A DNA stretch of 64,000 nucleotides. It comes from CAWKDG01 sp963848355. Lineage in GTDB: Bacteria; Actinomycetota; Acidimicrobiia; Acidimicrobiales; UBA8190. The notes under the pieces are model-generated. The model was not told the DNA's origin. It worked only from the letters and a program-made list of their open reading frames with translations, and ran no database searches. Of the stretch, positions 8,440-16,573 are shown in pieces. The position numbers and the translations under genes are program-made. The number at the start of each line of letters is the position of its first letter. The stretch's first letter is position 1. The stretch covers positions 1-64,000 of the forward strand of contig CAWKDG010000007.1 in assembly GCA_963848355.1 (NCBI GenBank). The letters are read 5' to 3'.

Positions 8440-9065
8440 ACCGCCCCACGAAGCCGGATAAGTGTCGGATCCCAGTCAGCATTCATCGTTTTCGCGCTTC
8501 TGCTGTCCTCTGCAATTCGACCCGCCATGGACATGACTCGATCTGTAAGGCTCTCGTAGACGCGCCACTCTGGCAGGCAGGTGTTACTCGAAACTCGTCC
8601 ACCAACGATCAACCAAATCATTCGAAGACGACTCATGGTCTGACGGTCAGCCGGGCTCGGGTCGGCGGTACCGGGATGCGTGTGGAATACGCCGATCACT
8701 CCTTCACCTGGCGGCGTGTGCTGTTCTGCAAGATCGTACTCCTGGGGACTTATCACGAACTGATCTCCTGAGGTACTGAGGTTATGGAGAAAATGCAGTT
8801 CCGCCACACGATAAGAATACGAACCAGTTCCTTGTGCTCGCCCGATTATCAAACCGCACACTTCATTAGAGAATGGTATGGATAGTTCAGCGACCTCAGT
8901 TAGCAAACCATGATCTATGACGAACTCACAACGAGGTATGACCCTGTTTCGATTCCCAAGCGAAGTTGGCACCTGAGTCCGCTGACACTGGCGAATGCCA
9001 GCAGGCCGCGAGGCCCTAGTCGACAAGGGGCTGCCGTTTAGATCCACCGTACATGCGGTCCTCAT
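8436..9065 (-). CDS. JAMM/MPN-domain (Mov34/PAD-1) metalloprotease
   Basis: A 209-aa soluble protein carrying a JAMM zinc isopeptidase signature: Glu68 in SNEVCGLIIG, His128 and His130 in FHTHP, Ser137 and Asp140 in PSPAD. JAMM enzymes cleave ubiquitin-like or other peptide tails; bacterial versions process sulfur carriers or conjugation-like substrates. The loop between HTHP and Ser is five residues rather than the usual six, but all ligands are present. ATG 9065 overlaps the TGA of the upstream gene as ATGA, so the two are translationally coupled. An in-frame ATG three codons upstream is less likely. The last codons overlap the IS481 relic, so the natural C-terminus may have been replaced. 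Base composition is clearly lower in GC than the right half of the window. Confidence 0.85.
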   Translation of the reverse strand: MRTACTVDLNGSPLSTRASRPAGIRQCQRTQVPTSLGNRNRVIPRCEFVIDHGLLTEVAELSIPFSNEVCGLIIGRAQGTGSYSYRVAELHFLHNLSTSGDQFVISPQEYDLAEQHTPPGEGVIGVFHTHPGTADPSPADRQTMSRLRMIWLIVGGRVSSNTCLPEWRVYESLTDRVMSMAGRIAEDSRSAKTMNADWDPTLIRLRGAV

Positions 9066-9772
9066 AGGAAGCAAAGGAATATACAGGCGATAATGCCGAT
9101 TATTATTACTCCACCACCTTGGGCAGCGGCATTCCCTGCTTCGTTTCCACTGGAACAGGCTCCCTCAACTACCGGAAGTCCGTGCTCTTCGAGAATGCGC
9201 TGCGCCTCTTGAATGCGCGACACTCGTTCTTTGGCCTTGCGCAGAGCGCCATCAAATGTGCCGTCGGCACCAAGAATCCGAAGAGGGTTGCCCTTGCGCA
9301 TCTCAATCTCTGCGACAACTGCTCCGATGAGGTCGTCGGGAATACCCATGGAGCGAAACTCATCTTTTACCATATGGAAGATCGGATTAACGGATGGCTC
9401 ACTGAGCAGAATCGCCACGTTCTGCTCGAAGAGTTCCAACACTGAATTCGAACGCAAAAGTTCGCCATAGTCGTTCATGGCATCGAGGGCGAGTTGGTAG
9501 CTCACAATTGAATCGCGCCCGCGCTTGACGACCACTTCTTCCATGCGGTCGGGAATCTTCCCACTACGGGCCTTTACAAGTTGTGCGTATTGACGGTAAA
9601 CGACGTATTGAACGTAATTTGCGAACGCTAGATACGCCGTATCGAGAAGCGCCTTTTCTTCGGCCTTATCGATATTCTCGCGAGCTCGACGTACGGCGGG
9701 CTCACTGGCAATACCCTTAATGGCCTCGGCTATACGGGGCGGAGCCGCGGCCCACTGAAGAGAATCCAACAT
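9062..9772 (-). CDS. Unknown 236-aa protein with hydrophobic C-terminal tail, partner of the JAMM protease
   Basis: I do not recognise the family. The first ~200 residues are largely helical and charged (RRARENIDKAEEKALLDTAY, RKAKERVSRIQEAQRIL). The end is distinctive: a small-residue linker (GNEAGNAAAQ), three glycines (219-221), then an uninterrupted hydrophobic tail with two cysteines (VIIIGIIACIFLCFL) to the last residue. This resembles a tail anchor or a releasable C-terminal peptide. Its TGA overlaps the ATG of the JAMM protease, so the two proteins are made together, and cleavage near the glycines is a reasonable hypothesis. A GAAGGGAG ribosome site lies about 12 bases before the ATG. 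No signal peptide. Confidence 0.75.
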   Translation of the reverse strand: MLDSLQWAAAPPRIAEAIKGIASEPAVRRARENIDKAEEKALLDTAYLAFANYVQYVVYRQYAQLVKARSGKIPDRMEEVVVKRGRDSIVSYQLALDAMNDYGELLRSNSVLELFEQNVAILLSEPSVNPIFHMVKDEFRSMGIPDDLIGAVVAEIEMRKGNPLRILGADGTFDGALRKAKERVSRIQEAQRILEEHGLPVVEGACSSGNEAGNAAAQGGGVIIIGIIACIFLCFL

Positions 9773-10231
9773 GGGCTAAGTGCTCCCTTCTGTGAGGTAA
9801 ACGTAACGTTGATAAGCGGACGGTGGTTAGAAATGAATCGCGCGTGAAAGTTAACATCGGCACGATGGAGACGCAAGGCGTTCTTGCTTCGTCTATGAAT
9901 TAATGTGATCGCGCGCGGAGGACAGGTGTTCTCTCGGAGTCTCCTGGCAGTGGCAATGGTTGACAGTCGCGTCGCACAGGAAGCTTGAGTTGGACACTCG
10001 TTCTCGCAAGGGCGAAAGGCTAGACGAGTGGCCACGTGAGCTGAAGAAGGATCAGGGAACTCGGGGACCCGCCGACGAGCCAGCCTATGAGGGCAAGCCA
10101 CAGCGATGCGCTGGTGGTTGCGGTGGATGGATTCGGAGATTAGATCGTATGTGTGTCGTCTCGAGACGAGAAGACAATCGCGGGCGAGTCGTGGAACCCG
10201 TCTGAGGAGCAGAGATCATCAGAGACCGGGT
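9773..10231. other. Intergenic region upstream of the JAMM operon
   Basis: About 460 bases between the two minus-strand units, presumably holding the JAMM operon promoter at its left end. No coding frame with family features and no clear operator or hairpin were seen. Confidence 0.45.
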
Positions 10232-11380
10232 TCAGATATTGTCCCAAACCGACGGCGGGATGGGGATCAGACCGTTCGGCACCAGCGTTGCTACCGAGAC
10301 GTGCGGCCAGACAAGACCGTTGAAATTCAACATCACCATCTGGGAGTATTGGATCTGTGTGAAGGTCAGTGTGATCTCGATTGGCTTGGGGATCAAAACC
10401 GGTGGGTTCACATGGAATGTCGGAACGGGCCGTTGAGGATCAGGGGACTCGACTGGAATCTTGAGCGGAGGCTGGCCAGGCTTGAAGGGAGGCACCACAA
10501 GAGTGTGCTCGACTGTCTCGATCCGGAATGTGGCCGACATCTCCACAGTCTGCGCGTTGGGAGTCGTGGCGGCTGCGTTGCCGAGCAGGAAGGCGATGTT
10601 GTCAGTACCACCACCGAAGAGCGGGCTTGCCGGATCCGTGGAGATTGAGATGGTGGTGGTTGAGGCGAATTTCTGTCCGGCGATGGCATTCACCAGGACG
10701 GAATTGGGGTCATCCAGCATGGCCTGTGTGATCGTCCCCGCAGCGAGATATGAGGTCAAGTCCTGGGGGATCCGCCAAGTGTTCTTGGTCGTAGCCGTTT
10801 GACTCGGGAATGGCGCTGCACCCACTGGGGTGATGCTCACGGAGGGAATGGTCGGTCCGGTGTTCGCGATCGTCCAGGTTCCCTGTGCGTCGATTGTAGT
10901 TCCGTGAGGAATCGAGGCCATTCGAACGAGTGTCGCGCCTTCTGCGGGATCGGTTGTTGGTTCGACACTCATCCACAGTCCCGGCTCAACGTGGATCCCT
11001 ATGGGATCCGTCGGCGTGGTCACGTCTGTTATCGACTGCAGATATGGAACGCCGTTGAGGAAGATATCGGGCTGCACCTCGCCGCGGTTTGGAACCGAAC
11101 CAAGAGGTGGCGAGAAGGAGAGAACTTCCGATGTCAGATTGAGCTCGAGGACGTTATCGTTCGGGCCGATGGGGGGAGTGGGCAGCGGGGTTGGGGAACC
11201 GAGGTTTGGTCGGAAGATCGTGTTGAATCCGTTACCAGTGAATACACCGTTGAAGGCTGTCAAGGGCCCCAAATTCGGGGGCGGGGCGAGTGGGATCTGG
11301 TGAGGTCCGAGGCCGGACACTTCCCCGAATAGAAAGTCCTTGGGTCGTGAAAGTGTTGACTCGACGTTTATCTCGACCAT
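10232..11380 (-). CDS. Heme-binding-protein-like beta-rich protein
   Basis: A 382-aa protein without signal peptide or membrane helix, rich in Pro, Thr and Val. It carries the landmarks of a widespread family usually labelled 'heme-binding protein': LGPLTAFNGVFTGNGFNTIF, VLELNLTSEVLSF, VPNRGEVQPDIFLNGVPYLQ, GIHVEPGLWMSV, RMASIPHGTTI, an ATFRIETVE strand, and the terminal WPHVSVATLV. The biochemical role of the family is poorly defined, so the name is tentative. ATG 11380 is preceded by GGAGGG at good spacing. It lies in the lower-GC accessory segment, separate from the JAMM pair by 460 bases. Confidence 0.7.
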   Translation of the reverse strand: MVEINVESTLSRPKDFLFGEVSGLGPHQIPLAPPPNLGPLTAFNGVFTGNGFNTIFRPNLGSPTPLPTPPIGPNDNVLELNLTSEVLSFSPPLGSVPNRGEVQPDIFLNGVPYLQSITDVTTPTDPIGIHVEPGLWMSVEPTTDPAEGATLVRMASIPHGTTIDAQGTWTIANTGPTIPSVSITPVGAAPFPSQTATTKNTWRIPQDLTSYLAAGTITQAMLDDPNSVLVNAIAGQKFASTTTISISTDPASPLFGGGTDNIAFLLGNAAATTPNAQTVEMSATFRIETVEHTLVVPPFKPGQPPLKIPVESPDPQRPVPTFHVNPPVLIPKPIEITLTFTQIQYSQMVMLNFNGLVWPHVSVATLVPNGLIPIPPSVWDNI

Positions 11381-11580
11381 TGCTCAGCCCTCCGTCGTCA
11401 AGCAAATTGTGTGACAAGGCGGCTGCATAACGCATCGGGCTCTTATTGCATGGTGCGAGCGTTACCAACCCGACGGACCTACCGTCCCAGCTTCTGCGTA
11501 ATGATGCATCCGATAAACCCCCGTGTCAATCGGCTGGCGCAAAGAGCCAAATAGCAAGTACAGTGACACCGGATTATCAA

Positions 11581-11604
11581 TAAGATATTCTTTAAGATAT
11601 TCTT
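11581..11604. repeat. Exact tandem duplication of a 12-bp AT-rich unit
   Basis: TAAGATATTCTT occurs twice in direct succession, 30 bases before the preferred start of the next gene. It may be a simple slippage duplication or a regulator/Lsr2 site in the promoter. Confidence 0.5.
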
Positions 11605-11633
11605 TGTGTGTCAGTTTTGACTCTCCGGGAAGG

Positions 11634-12185
11634 ATGAAGGCCTTGACCGACGTCGCCACCCCTACCTCCTCCAATCTCCGTCCATCCCCACAGGCCAGTC
11701 CGATACCTAAGGGTTCTACGGATGTGAGTTGGCGGATGGTTCTTGTGATTGCCATCGCCATGGGTGGAATCGTCTCGGTTGCCCTGCCGATCGTGTTTCA
11801 TTATCCGAAAGCGTCAGACGCGACTAGTGTCCTAGGCGAGGTGCTGCCCATATTCACTGCTCTCTTGGGCGCGGCTTTGGGAACCGGAGTGGGTAATGCA
11901 ACTGGTGCCGCAGGGAAGAAAGCCGTCGAGGGTCAGCTGTCACAGACAAAACAGGCGCTTCGTTCAGTTAACTCCGAACTTCCTGAGCTAACCACTCACG
12001 TTGGCAATGTCTTCTCACAACTGAGGAACGGCCTTCAGAGCCCCGCTGGCCAAGCGCGATTCTTTGCTGTCGGAGTGGCCGGCGGAGAACCAACTGCCGA
12101 GGTCGATATCGAGAGCATGGACAGAGTAACCGCTTCGCTTGCTCGTATTCAGGCATTGGTCGATGTGGCCAACACCCTGGAGTAG
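11634..12185 (+). CDS. Small membrane protein of unknown function
   Basis: A 183-aa protein. A Ser/Pro-rich N-terminus is followed by a first hydrophobic helix (MVLVIAIAMGGIVSVALPIV), a short loop, a second glycine-rich helix (VLPIFTALLGAALGTGVGNA), and a soluble, partly coiled-coil C-terminal half (EGQLSQTKQALRSVNSELPE). I see no known domain. The ATG at 11634 follows GGGAAGG; the same frame is open from 11523, but that would translate the tandem repeat, so the shorter start is preferred with moderate confidence. Confidence 0.6.
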   Translation: MKALTDVATPTSSNLRPSPQASPIPKGSTDVSWRMVLVIAIAMGGIVSVALPIVFHYPKASDATSVLGEVLPIFTALLGAALGTGVGNATGAAGKKAVEGQLSQTKQALRSVNSELPELTTHVGNVFSQLRNGLQSPAGQARFFAVGVAGGEPTAEVDIESMDRVTASLARIQALVDVANTLE

Positions 12186-12328
12186 AGAACGCCGTGGAAG
12201 GCCTGGCTGCGAAAGGGAAGTAGTCCTGTTTTGTCGCGGTTATGGCGCACCCTGTGTTGCACAAGCAACAGTTACGGGTACGCCGACATGGCGCTATTGT
12301 CATGTGATCGCTAGGAAGGGGACATCGA

Positions 12329-12691
12329 ATGGCTCGGATAGAAGAAGTCAAGGTCAAGCTGATTGATGATTTTGATGGCAAAGAGGCGGCAGAGACCGTG
12401 AGGTTCTCGCTCGACGGGCGGACGTATGAGATTGATTTGACGAAAGGAAATGCCAGCGAGCTGCGTCGCACCCTCCGGCCGTATATCGATCGCGCTCGGG
12501 TTGCCCGTGGCACTACTGGTAGTAGCCGTGCTCGGAAGGCGGGGTCAGCACGACGTGCATCGCGACACTCCGAGGGTTATGACCGGAATGAAGTACGCGC
12601 TTGGGCCAAGGCCCAACGGTTCAAGGTTGCACCTCGTGGACGAATCGCGAATGACATCGTCGAAAAGTGGCGACAGGCGAGCGGCAATTGA
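12329..12691 (+). CDS. lsr2: Lsr2 nucleoid-associated protein (H-NS-like silencer)
   Basis: A complete 120-aa Lsr2. Residues 1-60 form the dimerisation domain (VKVKLIDDFDGKEAAETVRF, DGRTYEIDLTKGNASELRRT); a basic linker follows; residues 85-120 form the DNA-binding domain with the minor-groove RGR loop at 103-105 (EVRAWAKAQRFKVAPRGRIA). Lsr2 coats AT-rich DNA and silences horizontally acquired genes. ATG 12329 is preceded by AGGAAGGGG. It is the only copy of the four in this window that has both domains intact, and it sits among AT-rich accessory genes, so it may be the element's own silencer rather than the chromosomal one. Confidence 0.93.
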   Translation: MARIEEVKVKLIDDFDGKEAAETVRFSLDGRTYEIDLTKGNASELRRTLRPYIDRARVARGTTGSSRARKAGSARRASRHSEGYDRNEVRAWAKAQRFKVAPRGRIANDIVEKWRQASGN

Positions 12692-13009
12692 GATAGTGCC
12701 GGTTTCTTCTCGATCGGACCGGAGTGGCGCTCAAGAGGGAAGGCTCCGCAGTGCATACGGCCCTCGTCCCGAGAAGCGTCATCGTGGAGCCTGAGGCCAC
12801 CCCGAGGGCCGACTGAACCCAATATTCACGAAGCGTCATGTGCGCACGTAGTCCGGCTCTGATGGTTGAGCGCCCGCTGCCAACGACCGGTTCGAATTCT
12901 GAATTCCGCTCATCATCGGGCAGTTAGGCTTTCCTGCGCGTCGCAGAGTGGCACGCTGTTCCATAACGACGGTATGAGGTCGTTCGCACCTGCGTCAGGG
13001 CTACTCGCG
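12692..13009. other. Gene-free stretch downstream of lsr2
   Basis: No convincing coding frame, repeat or hairpin seen. Confidence 0.45.
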
Positions 13010-13230
13010 CTTCGCCGGCCGTGAACTCCTCCCCGCGCCACGGCGGCGAGGGCGGTCCCCTCACGGGGAAGAGCACCGCTGTGCGCACTGGAGACGGTCC
13101 CTGTGCGCCTCCAGGGCCGACACGCGTCTCCTTGCCCCCCGGACGCCTCCCGGCTGGCCCGTACCGCCTCTCGCGGCCGCCACCCAGTGGTCGAGGCGGC
13201 ATCCTCAAGGCCACCTTGGAGAGAAATACC
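13010..13230. other. GC-rich block with nested inverted repeats, possible structured RNA
   Basis: This block is strikingly GC-rich inside an otherwise AT-richer island. Inverted repeats seen by eye: GGAGAC (13090-13095) with GTCTCC (13126-13131) enclosing CCCTG (13099-13103) with CAGGG (13112-13116); and CCGCCTC (13164-13170) with GAGGCGG (13193-13199). No frame resembles a known protein. It could be a noncoding RNA, an intron or IS fragment, or merely foreign GC-rich DNA. The following 300 bases to the next gene show nothing further. Confidence 0.35.
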
Positions 13231-13537
13231 TGGTGAGGAGCGTGATTTTGTGCGATGAGAAAGGTTTGACCTTCTCCCGGAGATGTAAGGCCGTGTGGCG
13301 AGAGCCACGACTTCGTTCTGTCTTCTGAAGAGAAGCAGGTGGAGGCCACCTCGCGAACGCCAGTGTCCATAGGGGGTGATGCTGTTCTAGCGAGCACCGG
13401 GTTCACCTTGACCTCGGCAACTAGCGGCGTCGGGGCTACGGGCAGAGGAAAGCAGGATCGCACAAGAAGTAAGTCCACAGGGCGGCGCCACGCGATGCGT
13501 GGTGGACAACAGCATCTTCGGATTCCGGAAAGGATCA

Positions 13538-13780
13538 ATGATGCAAATTATGCGGCGGGCGGGGCGGAAGATCACCATTGAACTTATCGACGATTTAGAT
13601 GGATCAGTTGCTGGCGAGACGGTCAATTTCGAACTCGATGGGAAGAGCTATGAGATTGATCTGTCACCGGAGAACGCGAAGGAATTCCGCCGAACTCTCG
13701 GACAGTACGTCGATCGAGCTGAGATCGACGACCTTGACGACGGGATAGAGGGCCGAGAGGGCGAGTTCTCGGATTATTGA
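13538..13780 (+). CDS. Truncated Lsr2-like protein (dimerisation domain only)
   Basis: An 80-aa protein with a clear Lsr2 N-terminal domain (KITIELIDDLDGSVAGETVN, DGKSYEIDLSPENAKEFRRT, GQYVDRAEI). The C-terminus is a short acidic tail (DDLDDGIEGREGEFSDY) instead of the DNA-binding domain. GGAAAGGA precedes ATG 13538; an upstream in-frame GTG lacks such a site. A dimerisation-only Lsr2 could mix with full-length Lsr2 and weaken its DNA bridging, as truncated H-NS forms do; that role is inference. The frame is clean, so this looks maintained rather than broken. Confidence 0.8.
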   Translation: MMQIMRRAGRKITIELIDDLDGSVAGETVNFELDGKSYEIDLSPENAKEFRRTLGQYVDRAEIDDLDDGIEGREGEFSDY

Positions 13781-14074
13781 TCTCGACACGCATGTGGACC
13801 ATGCCCAAAAGTCAGTTCGTGGGACGCTTTGGGAACGTCAGGGCGCTCGAGCATGGCCGAGGGGTATTCCACTTGTGTGTCGAGGATGCGCGTGCCGCCG
13901 CCGCCATCACAGCTGGCAGAACCTCGTTTGGAATCAAAAGAGGCGTGAGCGCAACGTCACGGGCACGAACAATGGCGAGTTCAGCTCAGCAGTGTGTCAA
14001 TCTCGTTGTCTTCGCATCGGCTAGTTGTGATTTCTGTTCGGAGCTGGCGGAGCTCACCCGAATAGGAGCGGAGG

Positions 14075-14932
14075 GTGTCGGCAACCGGTGTCCAGAGTCC
14101 AGTCGCTGCGTCACCTGACGCAACAGCTGTTCTGACTGACCACAGGGCCGAAGCGATCCCCACGGGGAATGGGATTTCGTTTGCCGTGTCTCTCCTGGGA
14201 AGCTTTACCCTCGCACGCGGTGACCTGGAATGTCCGTTACCCCAGGCGTGCGAGCGCCTTGTCGCTCTGCTTGCGATTCGGACATGTCGTTTACGAAGGG
14301 CGGCAATCGCCGGCACTTTGTGGCCTGATTCTGACGACCGCCGAGCCAGCGCCTCCTTGCGATCCGCCCTGACCCGCCTGCGCGGTGTCGGCTGTGCCAT
14401 CATCGAGTCAAGGTCAGGTGCGCTGCGGCTGGGTGGTGACGTACGCATAGACGTCGTGGAAGCTCGGGAACTGGCCCGAAGGGTGATTGAGGGCAATATG
14501 CGTCAGGGAGACATGGTTCGGACAAGCATCACCGTCCTATCGTCTGACTTGCTCCCTGGTTGGTACGACGACTGGGTGATCGTCGAGGCTGAGGATTGGC
14601 ACCAAACGCGGCTCCACGCGTTGGAGTCGCTATCGGCGGCATTCACCGAAAGTGGCCAATGCGCCCATGCGGTTGCGGCCGCGATGGCGGCGATAAAAGG
14701 GGACCCGTGGCGTGAAAGTGCTCGTTTAGCGCTCGTCAAGGCCCATCTCGCCGAGAATAACAAGTCCGAAGCCATTCGTGAGTTCGAGCGCTACCGGCGC
14801 CTGCTTCATGACGAGATGGATCTCACACCGTCGATGGACTTCGCCACACTAATTGAGTCTTTCGGTTCGGCCACTAACGTGAGGTCGGACCGGCCCACCG
14901 GGGTCGAAAGACGTCGAGCGTCCACGATCTGA
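14075..14932 (+). CDS. SARP/BTAD-family transcriptional regulator, copy 1
   Basis: A 285-aa small SARP-type regulator. About residues 38-110 form an OmpR-like winged helix (VSLLGSFTLARGDLECPLPQ, then AAIAGTLWPDSDDRRASASL, RSALTRLRG). Residues about 125-265 form the bacterial transcriptional activation (BTAD) repeats (LLPGWYDDWVIVEAEDWHQT, ALVKAHLAENNKSEAIREFE). Such proteins activate secondary metabolism or accessory genes. The GTG start at 14075 follows GGAGCGGAGG. A close paralog starts 340 bases downstream on the same strand. No ATPase domain, so it is the short SARP class. Confidence 0.85.
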   Translation: MSATGVQSPVAASPDATAVLTDHRAEAIPTGNGISFAVSLLGSFTLARGDLECPLPQACERLVALLAIRTCRLRRAAIAGTLWPDSDDRRASASLRSALTRLRGVGCAIIESRSGALRLGGDVRIDVVEARELARRVIEGNMRQGDMVRTSITVLSSDLLPGWYDDWVIVEAEDWHQTRLHALESLSAAFTESGQCAHAVAAAMAAIKGDPWRESARLALVKAHLAENNKSEAIREFERYRRLLHDEMDLTPSMDFATLIESFGSATNVRSDRPTGVERRRASTI

Positions 14933-15274
14933 TCGTCGAGTCCTTCTGTGGCATGAGAGTCCTGGACCCGTTCGATACCTGCATCAGGAACGACGGTGTG
15001 AAGGTGATTCTCGGGTACACGGTCGGCACGAGGTGATGTGGTCGCCTGATGCCGCTTGAGGAGGTTTCGTCGGTCGCCGGTGGCGCTCAGACTGCCCGCG
15101 GACGATGAACAGCCGGTCGATGATTCGCGTGCCTCGTCATTTGGTCGGGAGCCCAGGTGGTGCCCCTTCGTTGAGAATTCCGGAAAGGTTCTACCCATAC
15201 CCGGAGATGTAGCAGGCGAAGGTGAGTGATGGCCCCGCTAGCAGGAGACGGAACCGTTGGCCTACTGAGACGCG
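14933..15274. other. Intergenic region between the twin SARP genes
   Basis: About 340 bases with no recognisable gene; presumably the promoter of the second regulator. No clear heptameric direct repeats of the SARP-site kind were found by eye. Confidence 0.4.
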
Positions 15275-16177
15275 ATGGCGCCAGGACATGCGTATCCAAA
15301 TGACGCACGGTCAGAGGGCCGCGGTGGCCCAAAGCGGCTAATGGTGGAGAGCGGGACGGACTGGTTGATGCAATACGACGAAGGGCGTGCAAGTACCCAG
15401 CTGTTCGACCAGGAAACCCCGGCGAGCGATTCCTGGGAACGATCGAGCGTTCGAGCTCAGAGGATCAGCCTCCCAGCCGACCTGCCTGCATGGCGGCTTT
15501 GCGTTCTTGGAGGATTCATCCTCACACGGAGCGAGGCGTGTGTGAATCTGCCTCGAGGATCAGAACGACTCCTCGCCTTCCTGGCGCTGCAACAACACAC
15601 CACGCGGCGCGCAACGGTGTCAGGAACGTTGTGGCGAGGGTCCGATGAACGTCATGCGCTCGCCGCACTGCGTTCCGCTCTGGCGCGTCTCCATGGGATC
15701 CCGCTCGTGGAATCACGACCCCAAACGCTCCGGTTGCGCGACGGACTGGCAGTCGACATCGTCGAAGCCCGAGCCCTCGCGCACCGCCTCGTCGACGACG
15801 AGGCCCGATGCTCGGACATTGCCCTCACGAGCATTAGTTGTCTGGCGCCTAGCCTCCTTCCTGGCTGGAACGACGCCTGGCTGACGATCGAGGCGGAGGA
15901 TTGGCGTCAACTTCGGCTGCACGCCCTCGAGGCGTTGTCAGCCGCCTTCCTGCGTGTTGAGCGAAGCTCCGACGCGGTGACGGCGGCAGTTGCCGCCGTC
16001 GAGGGAGATCCGCTCCGTGAGAGTGCCCGCTTCGCACTGGTCAAGGCGTATCTGGGCCAGAATAACTATTGGGAGGCGGTGCGAGAGTGTCGGCACTTCC
16101 GGGACTTGCTTCTTGACGAGCTGGGCGTGACGCCGTCGGTGGGATTTGCTCGTTTGGAGGAAAGGGTAAGGGACTAA
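15275..16177 (+). CDS. SARP/BTAD-family transcriptional regulator, copy 2
   Basis: A 300-aa paralog of the gene at 14075, aligned along its whole functional length: winged helix (RLCVLGGFILTRSEACVNLP, TVSGTLWRGSDERHALAALR), then BTAD repeats (LLPGWNDAWLTIEAEDWRQL, ALVKAYLGQNNYWEAVRECR) and a shared ending (DELGVTPSVGFARLEE). The first ~65 residues have no counterpart in copy 1, so the real start may be a later one such as ATG 15341. The pair arose by tandem duplication and has diverged considerably, suggesting separate targets. Confidence 0.85.
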   Translation: MAPGHAYPNDARSEGRGGPKRLMVESGTDWLMQYDEGRASTQLFDQETPASDSWERSSVRAQRISLPADLPAWRLCVLGGFILTRSEACVNLPRGSERLLAFLALQQHTTRRATVSGTLWRGSDERHALAALRSALARLHGIPLVESRPQTLRLRDGLAVDIVEARALAHRLVDDEARCSDIALTSISCLAPSLLPGWNDAWLTIEAEDWRQLRLHALEALSAAFLRVERSSDAVTAAVAAVEGDPLRESARFALVKAYLGQNNYWEAVRECRHFRDLLLDELGVTPSVGFARLEERVRD

Positions 16178-16203
16178 CGGTACCGCCCCGTTCTCGTCGG
16201 AGT

Positions 16204-16419
16204 TCTGAGTGGGATGGCGATCCCACCAGTCTTGTCATCCTTCGGGTCAGCAAGGACCCCCGCTGTGCCGACGGCCTTCGCATTTACGTCCGGCTGGTTA
16301 ACGACGTATCACGAGGTCTTGAGACGTCGCGTGTGGTGAGCGATATCGACGGAGCCCTCGAGGTTATGCGGGCCTGGCTGACCCGCCTTTCGACCCGGGA
16401 CGGCATCGACCAGTCATAG
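16204..16419 (+). pseudogene. Startless small coding relic of unknown family
   Basis: Between the second SARP and the next gene one frame has protein-like composition: DPTSLVILRVSKDPRCADGL, then RIYVRLVNDVSRGLETSRVV and DIDGALEVMRAWLTRL, ending at TAG 16417. It has no ATG, GTG or TTG at a suitable position upstream. It may be the 3' end of a disrupted small gene. I do not recognise the family, and it may be chance. Confidence 0.3.
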
Positions 16420-16573
16420 CTGGCCTTTGGTGACGCCGCCGTCACAGTTTCGTCACGTCTTGAGTGCGAGGGTCCCAGATGGCGGGACGACATCTCTGAC
16501 CGATCAGGGAATGTCACTGAGACCGCCGCTGAACAGAGAAATCGTCCAACTAGGCCGAGTGAGGTGTTGAACA

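Noticed and set aside
10106..11332. Long plus-strand ORFs opposite the heme-binding-like gene
   Set aside because: They have no family features and mirror the minus-strand gene, which carries clear family landmarks and a ribosome site.
12913..13538. Minus-strand ORFs in the GC-rich block as genes
   Set aside because: Arg/Pro/Gly-rich translations without motif or ribosome site; overlapping frames are equally open because of the high GC.
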